Assembly: GCA_944472155.2 (NCBI GenBank)
Contig: OX235279.1
Span: 158,060,199-158,124,198, forward strand
DNA from: Trichobilharzia szidati
Taxonomy: Eukaryota > Platyhelminthes > Trematoda > Strigeidida > Schistosomatidae
Length of the DNA: 64,000 nt
Reading direction: 5' to 3'
The notes under the pieces were generated by a model. That model was not told where the DNA came from, did not search any database, and saw only the letters and a list, made by a program, of their open reading frames with translations. How positions within the stretch are numbered: the stretch's first letter is position 1; the number at the start of each line of letters is the position of its first letter. Positions 57,001-64,000 of the stretch are shown one piece after another. The translations under genes and the position numbers were made by a program.

Positions 57001-60000
57001 ACCTTTCCGTAGCCGGCTATAAGATCTGAATATGGCCACATCTACAAAAACCACTTCAAACAGGCCATGTTTATATGACTGCTTTGAAAAAGTTATCGCC
57101 TTGGCTGTGTGGTCACGCAACACTAATGCTTTTTCTGTTTCATGTAGGCGAAGAAGAAGTCAAAACCCCACTGAAAGGCACCATCAACTAAATAACATTA
57201 TGTTATTAAACTTCAAGTCATTGTTAAAGACGTCCATACTTACAGTTGACATTGTTAACAGAAGCTGAGTATTTTGGTCGCGTGAAGTCAACTATTGAAA
57301 ATAGCTGTTATTGACTTGAAATCCAGTCTTTGTGTAAATATTCAGTCAAACCTTAAGCGGAGTTCTCATATATTTATTTTAAATACGGTATTTATTAACT
57401 CTTGAAACATTTGATGGAAACAGTGAAGAGTATGCTGTAACGTACTGTTAGCTATCTAGGGTATATCACTGTGACATAAATACTCAAAACATTTTTAGCC
57501 AATCATTATTTTTCACATCATATTGTATCGAATGTGACGTGATATTTACTTAGTGCATGTATCCGGGCACTGTTAGCTTGCGGAATGATCGATAAATAGG
57601 TTACCACGATGTTAGATAGAACTTAGTACTCATCGGGAATTAGATTAAGTTTCAGTGGTTGAATGGTCAGTGGGGTCATTGTGTAACTCCAACATAACTG
57701 CAGTTATTATTACTCCCTTGACTTTCGAGTGGATAATAGGACTTCAACAGTACATCGCAGTTTCACTTTCTTCTCTTCAGTCTTTCGTAACTAATTCAAC
57801 AATGCTTATCCCATAAGCTTTCATTTCCTCCCCTTCACTCGGTCTCTACCATTTCATCCTCGGACGTCTCACTCGTCACTTCTCATTCGGGTTACACTCG
57901 AAGGCCTGCTTGGCAAGTCACTCAACAGTCTCTGAGTGTATTTCCAATCCATCTCATCTCCATTTCCTTCTGCAAACTTTTTGGCCGGTAGGTTATTGGT
58001 TGATCCATTGCCAGAGTACCGCGTCCCCCATCCTTTCCGCCCCCTCATCTGATCTTTAATATCAAGACGGCAAAGATATTTGTTGATGAAAGTCTTCAGC
58101 AGACTTCATGATTTGCCAGGTCTTTGAACTATATTGAAACGCTCAATGAATTGACATTAATATATACCAACCTGGATGCAACTGGATAGTAGTCTAATCA
58201 GGTGTCACTTGCACATTAAATGTGAACCGCAGCCTGATGTATAAGAAACCTGACCGACTGGGTTTCAACATACAACTATGCACAAAAGTGTAGTGCATGA
58301 AGTTGCCAGACACCATGTAGCACACAAAGAGAAAAAAGAAATGCAAAAGAACTAAAATGAGCAGGAGTTTACAAGAGGAATAAAATAGTAACACGGAAAA
58401 ACGACAGCGTTTAGAGGATATGGGACATTAAAAAGAGTGAATACATTTGCGATATTGAGAAGGAAAGTATTTTGATCCATACTACCAACAGTCTCTAGCC
58501 ATTTGATTCCTAGCGTCTTGAGAACACTAACTAAGCAGTCTGCACTTCCCTACGTTGCTGGCTCAGTATTCGCAACACTTCCACAGCCATCGTAATCTAT
58601 GTGACTTCAAAACTTCATTGGCTGATTTAACTTCCTTACCTAACAGCCTGCGTCGAACCTCAGTATTACTCACCCAAATTATACCGCTTAAGATGGGCAT
58701 TGGAACAAAAACATCTGTGGTCAAAGACAGCTAACCGTTTCATATATCTTCTACTTTTAATGGCCATTTTGGCATCATCTGTAAAGAAGGACAGAGCGAA
58801 CTACTATACAGCGCAGTGCACATGTACTTTGATCGATGGTTAAGTACCACATCGTCAGGAAAGATGATGTAAGCCACCAAATGCCTTCATAGGATGAAAG
58901 CTGTCAGTCAAATTTTGTTTGCTATTAGGATCGATTGCATTTGTACTTGTACTTGTTAGAGGTTTGTTCTAGAAATAATGCTTATATTATTTATTATTAT
59001 TATTATTCACTTATTTTATTACTTCTACTAGATGCATTACAAGCTGGTGCTTCACAGTTTGAAGCAAGCGCTGGTAAACTGAAAAGGAAATTTTGGTGGA
59101 AAAATTGTAAAGTAAGCTTACAAGTGTATTGTTATTATGATTATTAATTGTTTATATTGCCTATTGAATATTTCAGTTTATCGCCTTCAGTTTCCCCGCT
59201 TGCCTTCTCTAGCCACCACCAGCCATTAAAAGTTCGGTTAAATGGCAGTAGTATCAAGAGATTGCATAAAAATTTGACATGAATTGTGACTGTATCTAAT
59301 CAACTACAATTATATATATATATATTGTGCTGTCTTTTTTTTCCATATTCATGGGATATTTTCATCCATTGATGCGTTATCTTTAAACTCAGTTATCTGG
59401 AATAGATTTTACATGTACTTGACTAAGAGCCACACTTATACCGTGTGAAAGGGTTGATGACAATTTAACGGTAGAAGACAAGAGATTTGGTAGCGGAATG
59501 TTTATTTGCGACTTGATATCGATAAACAGGAAAATTATGTGTATGCCTTATCTGAAAACCGTCATTTGTACAGATCTACCGTATTTTGCCACTTCTACCC
59601 TTCTTGTGTTGTGTTTCTTTGTCTTCTTTTCGTGTCTCCCATGTTTTGCTGCAACGCTGGTTCATTTACTGTCTTTGACACCAAATCAGTCTCTCAGCTA
59701 TTTGATATTTTTGTGCCGATGAATGTCGGTTTTTATACTACTGACAAATCTTATCAGTGACCCATGGACTGAAAACGGAGCGCTGAAACCGGTGCTCCAA
59801 GACTGATATTATCATTTCATGTTGGAGTGATAAAAACACTTAATCCCCAGACACGGGAGAATCGTCCTCACTAGGAGCGCCGACATGTTCACAGAGGCCG
59901 AATATTTTGTTCTAATCAACCAACAGCAAAATCAAACTCAATTTTAAAACGAATAACATAGCTATTTCCTTTCATGCATTTTACTCACTAGTAAGTTACG

Positions 60001-61155
60001 AGCTCACAAGGCGCACTTCCATTGATCATTTCCCGACTGTAGAAAAGTTGGTCTGTAATTGTATCAACGATACCACACACACACACACACACACACACCT
60101 GTTAACCAACAATAAACTGTTTACCATACAATTTTAGTAAATATTATAAGCAAACACGATTATGTACAGTCTTTGAAGATGACTTCATCGATGAAGAGAG
60201 AAGTTATTTTCTTTGCTAAATGGTCTTTTATATTCTGTTATTATTTAGATTATAAGTTTCTGTTGTAGGTGTCTGGATTAGTTTTAATGTAGATCTCGTT
60301 AAAAATTAATATCAGTTTGCGTATCGTTGAGAACCTTCAGTAATTACAGGGCAGCTGTTTTACCCCCCTCCCCCCGACTTAGGTCTCTTCATCAGTGCAC
60401 AACACCCTTGACTTCCCCCCTGAATTTCTGCAATTCAGTTCCTTTAGGTGGCTACGAGGCCAAGTTAAGGGATCATTCAGCCACGTGTGTATTGACTGAC
60501 TAGACGATTTTACTGCAGCTGATTGTATCGTCTCTCTAACCAATTGAGCGTCAGTGGTTCCTTGGTTGGAAATGACAGAAATTAGAGTACATGGCTGATT
60601 AAATTCCTGTCCAAGTGGCTGTATTATAATCAACAAGCTTGACTTTATAACCTGAAGGTGCTGAGTTAGATCCCTGGAAGTGGTAGTACTAGATGTTCAC
60701 TGCTCAAGAGTTTTTTTCTTCTATTGGTACGTTTATTGCAATCATATTACTCTATCAGTGTCCAGAATCTCTTCTAATGTCCAACGACATGCCTATCTTT
60801 CTTTATTGTTCTCATTATATTTCTAAAACATTTATTAGGTTATTTGGTTTATATATCATTACTATTATTTGTATTATTATTATTATTTTTGCTTATTCGT
60901 AATTTGATAGTTATTGATTATTCTAACTCACTCTGTCTCTCTTCCCCTCCTTCTATATCTCACTCTCACTGCCTCTTTATTCAGATGTTGACTGTATTGG
61001 CTCTACTAGTGTTGATTTTAATAATCGTACTTATCGGTGAGACTATGATGTTGTACACTCACGTGTGTGTGTGTATGTGTATCTGTGTATTTCTATGCTT
61101 GCAATTAGAGTATTCCTATATGCTGCATGCATTGAGGCTCAGATTGTTGTTGTAA
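50901..61155 (+). CDS. VAMP: synaptobrevin/VAMP, vesicle R-SNARE
   Basis: The protein is the vesicle-membrane R-SNARE that pairs with syntaxin and SNAP-25-type SNAREs to drive exocytosis. Exons are 50901-51051, 59032-59111 and from 60985. The splice joins rebuild GCT-GAT (Ala-Asp) and keep frame for 77 codons before the last exon. The N-terminus is short (13 residues before RLQQTQ), lacking the proline-rich stretch of mammalian VAMP2. The SNARE motif (about residues 14-70) includes [17 protein letters not shown] with the central-layer Arg39, then [10 protein letters not shown]. The juxtamembrane part is [12 protein letters not shown], and the anchor is [17 protein letters not shown]. The 3' end is ambiguous: read-through reaches TAA at 61153, but GTGAGA at 61037 is a plausible donor to a further exon. 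Start choice is the ATG at 50901; the frame is open a few codons upstream but has no ATG there. Intron 1 is about 8 kb and full of RTE debris. Confidence 0.94.
51067..51089. repeat. (TA)n microsatellite in VAMP intron 1
   Basis: A run of TA dinucleotides directly follows the exon 1 donor region. Confidence 0.85.
51200..51565 (+). mobile_element. RTE-B LINE 3' end
   Basis: The decayed 3' coding end (GRCRLPG-equivalent, near 51253) is followed by a 3' UTR ending TTTTGTGCAAAGTTTTACG and a CAGT repeat (51550-51565). Confidence 0.65.
52118..52320 (+). mobile_element. Sm-alpha-like retroposon with deleted hammerhead core
   Basis: The tRNA-like head has A box GATCTAGTGAATAACGCG (52125) and B box GCGTTCGAGCC (52177). 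The downstream block AGGCACATCCAG...GCATCTTAGATTCCACTGCC (52221-52263) is the Sm-alpha hammerhead context. Between CCAG and CGAAAT only TGG remains, so most of the CTGATGAG core and stem II is missing. Confidence 0.65.
52900..53165 (+). mobile_element. RTE-B LINE fragment (RT C-terminal region)
   Basis: Blocks with GCGTTTATCAACTTACGTTG and the following decayed coding sequence match 4710-4890. Very little else of the element remains. Confidence 0.55.
53200..53400 (-). mobile_element. RTE-A LINE 3' fragment
   Basis: The minus strand matches the RTE-A 3' region. The counterpart at 57720-57900 shares the CTTTCATCTAGC-type and ACCCCATTCTAG-type blocks. No coding capacity. Confidence 0.5.
54140..54725 (-). 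mobile_element. RTE-A LINE 3' fragment
   Basis: On the minus strand it contains GAAGCCCTATGTTTCACGC (54175-54193) at its 3' end, with an AATAATAAT tail beyond. Upstream lies the post-RT region, up to the block near 54617-54662, which resembles 25848-25872 around the CR1 insertion site. Confidence 0.7.
55018..55042. repeat. (TA)n microsatellite
   Basis: Run of TA dinucleotides in VAMP intron 1. Confidence 0.85.
55265..55294. repeat. (TA)n microsatellite
   Basis: Run of TA dinucleotides immediately before an RTE-B fragment. Confidence 0.85.
55300..55745 (+). mobile_element. RTE-B LINE 3' end
   Basis: Decayed equivalents of LRWLGHVLRMPSHRLPRR (55340-55400) and of the [11 protein letters not shown] region are followed by the 3' UTR ending GTGCAAAGTTCTTCGCTG (55717-55734). 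It is more diverged than the copy at 45950. Confidence 0.7.
56125..56425 (-). mobile_element. RTE-A LINE 3' end
   Basis: On the minus strand the 3' block GAAGCCCTATGTTCCACTCG (56133-56152) is well kept. About 280 bp of upstream 3' sequence is shared with 24790-25030. Confidence 0.75.
56755..57200 (+). mobile_element. RTE-B LINE 5' leader fragment (no body)
   Basis: It matches the leader at 36935-37420. Shared landmarks are TATCACAATGACC, GGTCTGCGGGCGAAGT, the CAGATGAC block, and GTCACGCAACACTAA with the CTGTTTCA block. It ends before any endonuclease sequence. LINE copies are normally 5'-truncated, so a 5'-only piece is unusual. Confidence 0.75.
57700..58135 (-). mobile_element. RTE-A LINE 3' fragment
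   Basis: On the minus strand it ends with a decayed GAAGTCCTATTATCCACTCG (57729-57748). It shares the upstream 3' region with 54200-54400 and 16390-16640. Confidence 0.65.
58240..58910 (-). mobile_element. RTE-B LINE 3' end
   Basis: On the minus strand it runs from the post-RT region (about 58910-58740; compare 62620-62760) through the C-terminal coding block (58560-58500). It ends in the 3' UTR with TTTTGTGCATAGTTGTATG (58273-58291) and GTTGAAACCCAGTCGG. Confidence 0.7.
59032..59111 (+). CDS. VAMP: VAMP exon 2: second half of SNARE motif
   Basis: An 80-bp exon after CTTCTACTAG and before GTAAGC. It encodes [20 protein letters not shown] and FWWKNCK, ending in phase 0 just before the membrane anchor. 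This intron position is the same as I recall for vertebrate VAMP2. Confidence 0.95.
60073..60099. repeat. (CA)n microsatellite in VAMP intron 2
   Basis: About thirteen CA dinucleotides, uninterrupted. Confidence 0.9.
60985..61155 (+). CDS. VAMP: VAMP exon 3: transmembrane anchor, uncertain 3' border
   Basis: The exon follows TTTATTCAG. It encodes a hydrophobic anchor, [18 protein letters not shown], then either splices at GTGAGA (61037) or reads on through a GT-microsatellite ([14 protein letters not shown]) to TAA at 61153-61155. Synaptobrevins usually end within a few residues of the anchor, so splicing to a short last exon is more likely. Confidence 0.85.
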   Translation: MLTVLALLVLILIIVLIGETMMLYTHVCVCMCICVFLCLQLEYSYMLHALRLRLLL

Positions 61156-61543
61156 TTCTTGCTGGCGTCGCCTTTGTTTCATACATTCTCTGTCCGTTGA
61201 TTAGTTTGAAGTACAAAGCATATATATATATATTTATTATATGGCTTTCATGGCTTTTCTTCAGTCGCCGACATTCTAAAATATGACATGTTAGTATCAA
61301 TAAATATAAATGTATATATAACAATTAAAAAAAATTATATTTCAACTCAATAGGGAATTTCATTAAGTCTTAGTAAAACAGAAATAGAATAAAGGGTATA
61401 AATACAATTCAATCTATTTTTGTCTATGTTCGAAACAGCCATGTTTTTTCCGTTGCTGTTGATTGAACCGAAATGTTCAGTCTCTGTTGTCATGTTATCT
61501 CCTTGTTCAGATGCTTCGACAGAACATCACTCATTAGGGGTTG

Positions 61544-61602
61544 CAGGTGCACCTGAATGACGAGTTCCGAATGGGACGAGATGTGCATCTTGGGTTCCAC
61601 TG
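61544..61602 (+). ncRNA. degenerate hammerhead ribozyme (Sm-alpha type) 1
   Basis: Same length and layout as the known Sm-alpha hammerhead, as I recall it: CAGGTGCACCTG, AATGACGAGTTCC, GGGACGAGATG, then CATCTTGGGTTCCACTG. The core CTGANGA is changed (ATGACGA) and GAAAC reads GAGAT, so it should be inactive. No tRNA-like head is visible upstream. Confidence 0.6.
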
Positions 61603-61792
61603 ATAGTATTCACCCACCAATATAACACGTCATGTTAATCATCAGACATCATCGAAGTGTCCGTACCTACGTGAGTGCGGACAGGTTAACAGAGGCCAAA
61701 CATTTCGGTCCAATCAATTGGCGCGAAAGACAAAATCGACCTGAACATATACTGGTTGACAATTGTTGTACAAGAGGTTATTCTTGTGACCT

Positions 61793-61945
61793 AAGCGGTC
61801 TGGTGGATAACGCTTTTGTGTTTGGAACAATAAATACTAGATTGGAATCTCAGTGGAAACACTGTTACTCACTGGGGACATGGGGACATCCAGATGAAGA
61901 GTCCCAATTAGGATGGAATTCGCATCATATATCCCACTGCTATTC
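61793..61945 (+). mobile_element. Sm-alpha-like retroposon with degenerate hammerhead 2
   Basis: An A-box-like GGTCTGGTGGATAACGC (61799-61815) and a decayed B box (AGATTGGAATCTC, 61839) are followed by the hammerhead region 61886-61939. CCAGATGAAGAGTCCCAA replaces CCAGCTGATGAGTCCCAA, and ATGGAATT replaces ACGAAACG. Stem II (GTCC/GGAT) is nearly kept, while catalytic bases are lost. Confidence 0.65.
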
Positions 61946-62044
61946 ACCGTCTACCTGCTAACTGTTTTCATCCTCTCGACTTATGCGTGTCTACTGAGTA
62001 AATAAGACATTCGGTACATAGTGTATAACTTTAAAACTATCCGT

Positions 62045-64000
62045 ATGGCTGATAGACTGACTGGTTTCAACATAGAACTTTGCACAGATGTACTGCAGTT
62101 CGAGTCGCTACATTTCACTTAGTGCACAAAGCAAGAGAAGAAAGTAAAGAGAAATGCGAGATAGAGACAGTAAACAGAGATGTGAGACAAAAGGAATAGC
62201 AATAACGAAGAACAATGTAGTTTCAACGGAAATCATAAGTCACAAGGAGTGGATGCATCTGGCGCCAGCCATTGAGAAAAACGATTTTAAGCCATATCAC
62301 CGATTGTCTTCAGCCATTAGTTTCTACCGTCCCGAGGACCCCGCCCAGGAAGTCCACATCGTCCTATGTGACTGGCCTAAACTAACTGTTACAAATTTCA
62401 TTGACCACTACTAGCTCTTTTCCGATCAGATTCTATGTCAGCTAACATTGCCCGTCGAGGAAGGCGATGAAAGGCTAGGCGTGCGCAACACATGTCCTAA
62501 CCATCTCAGTCGATGTAGCTACTTCACAACCTCATCTACTGATTTTTCCTCCTTACATAGCACTCGACGCCTAACCTCAATATTGCTCACCTTATTATAC
62601 CACTTCACACGGGAGATATAAAGCAGGCACCTATGATCAAAGATAGCTAGCTAAGCTTTTCATGTCTTCCACTATCAATGACCAGGTCTCACAGCCATAA
62701 AGGAGGACGGAGCGGACTGATGAGCAGTACACACGTCCTTTGGTCGATAGCCAACCGTATATCACGTCTACGCCAGAGACGGCGTAAACTGGCATATGCG
62801 AAACGAGCCCTCTATATCCGTGCTGAGATTTTGTGAGTGATCAACCCGTTTGCGTTAGCTGATGCAACTTCCCAAATAAGTGAAGTGGTCAACACGCTTT
62901 ACCACTTCACTCCCTATTTCTAAGCTAGGAGTCAATGTAGTCCAGTCCTGTAACATCATCTTTCATTTGGTGGGAGAGAATCGCATGGTGAACATTCGCA
63001 GATTGCAGCTCAAGGTGTTCAGAAGACTCTGCATTTTGTCAGCGTCTTCCTCCCCTAGGAGGGAGGACTATATCATCTGCACATTCCAAATGAACGAGAC
63101 TACTATTCCCTGATAACAAGTCAATCCGTGAGTCTTTGAAGTGAGTTGGGGTTAATTCCATTAGTACGTCTATGGTGAAATTAAATAGAAATGGGAATAG
63201 TGGGCATCCTTGACGGACAGCACTGGTTGTCACCACTTCAGATGGCAACTCATCGCATTCTCTCACCTGGCTGCGTGGGTTAGAGTGGAGTGAGTACCTT
63301 GATCAGTGCAATGTATTTTCTCGGCATTCCCTTTACAGCCAAGCATCTCCAGAGTACCTCTCATTCGACAGAATGGAATGTTGCTTTCAAGTCAAGAAAT
63401 ATGACGATTATTGGACACCAATAAGTGTCCCTATGTTCCAGAATCTGTCGAATGGTGAAGATGTGATCCATACACCCTCTTCCTTGTCTGAAGCCTTCCT
63501 GGTTCTCTCGTGTTTATGTCTCCTGTGGACCACTTAGTCTACGCATGATTATTGAGCCTAGAACTTCAGATACTATATTAGTCAAACTGATCCCCCTGTG
63601 ACTATCACAGGGAGACCTGTCTCCCTTCTTGTATAAGGGGGTAATCAGTGACAAAGTGCTCTTTCCAACGTTCTAGTAGTCTACCTTGATAGTTATTCAT
63701 GATGCCATTTATCTCGAAGATTGTTTCACTTATCATTTGCCTTTTACCACCAGTTTCCCTGATCAGCCTAAATAGTTGCCTGGTGTTACCAATCACGGAT
63801 GCCTTTCCTACCTCTTTCGATTTTGTCTCCCACTGCTGTTCATGGTCGTTACGAAGACTTCATGTTGGTTTGCTTTGGAGTAGCTTTCGTTCTTCATCAT
63901 ATTCGGAGCTCACCGGAATCAGTCTTCTTGCGTCAATCAGTTCGAATGAGGTGGTAGAAACCCACTGGCTCTAGCTAACTTTTGGTTTTAGCTTATTAGC
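62045..64000 (-). mobile_element. RTE-B LINE, RT to 3' end, continuing beyond the window
   Basis: The minus strand runs from the linker (63974-63800; same as 38554-38810) through the RT start (63796-63605: MIGNTRQLFRLIRETGGKRQ). Then come the catalytic RT (63266-63039: VRQGCPLFPFLFNFTIDVLM, LECADDIVL) and the C-terminal block near 62520-62300. The 3' UTR ends GTGCAAAGTTCTATGTTGAA (62090-62071). This copy supplies the 3' half missing from 36935-39135. Confidence 0.85.
63039..63266 (-). pseudogene. RTE-B reverse transcriptase catalytic block
   Basis: A single 75-residue frame with AVRQGCPLFPFLFNFTIDVL and the catalytic box as CADD (usually YADD) in LECADDIVLP. The frame breaks on both sides. 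The Tyr-to-Cys change in the box and the frameshifts make it non-functional. Confidence 0.85.

Noticed and set aside
59498..59760. Overlapping + frames with a hydrophobic stretch in VAMP intron 2
   Set aside because: Two overlapping frames, no splice context and no recognisable domain. The nearby 59880-59930 block resembles 61680-61720 and points to a repeat.
1..64000. Search for CRISPR arrays, operons or prokaryotic signals
   Set aside because: No regularly spaced direct repeats; the introns, SINEs and LINEs are clearly metazoan.

Overview
This is an AT-rich, intron-rich metazoan window that almost certainly comes from a blood fluke (Schistosoma, Platyhelminthes). The pointers are small conserved exons in kilobase introns, and a transposon community typical of schistosomes: RTE-clade LINEs (SR2-like), a CR1/Jockey-like LINE (SR1/Perere-like), Penelope-like elements with GIY-YIG endonuclease, a BEL/Pao element (Sinbad-like), a gypsy-type element, tRNA-derived SINEs, and decayed retroposons with hammerhead-ribozyme remnants (Sm-alpha-like). 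Species cannot be fixed from the sequence alone. Family names were assigned by reading protein motifs, not by a database search.

Two host genes are recognised, both on the + strand. The 3' half of EMC7 (ER membrane protein complex subunit 7) has exons at 8156-8287, 10855-11037 and 14305-14577; its upstream exons were not found. A synaptobrevin/VAMP R-SNARE has exons at 50901-51051, 59032-59111 and from 60985. Two further sets of exon-like blocks with good splice signals (33339-33787 and 40607-41280) are unrecognised.

Layout: 1-8 kb holds repeats, SINEs and a minus-strand CR1-like LINE. 8-15 kb is EMC7, with RTE, SINE-like and Penelope debris in its introns. 15-18 kb holds repeats, including an RTE-A piece. 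18.5-24.6 kb is a decayed BEL/Pao element (minus strand) invaded by a Penelope-like element and by a SINE with a 14-bp target duplication. 24.7-30.2 kb is a near full-length RTE (minus) split by a young CR1-like LINE (+) and a SINE. 30-43 kb holds Penelope 3' ends, a gypsy remnant, a second RTE family and two unassigned exon clusters. 43-50 kb holds AT-rich hairpins and a 736-bp foldback element. 50-61 kb is the VAMP gene, whose 8-kb first intron collects RTE fragments. 61-64 kb holds hammerhead-bearing retroposon remnants and another RTE copy running off the window.

The most notable observations are: (i) two SINE types with the same tRNA-like head but different tails, one resembling the 3' end of the CR1-like LINE and the other the 3' end of the RTE LINE, all four represented within about 30 kb; and (ii) a foldback element (271-bp identical inverted arms, 127-bp direct repeat) flanked by an 8-bp duplication inside an RTE 3' end.
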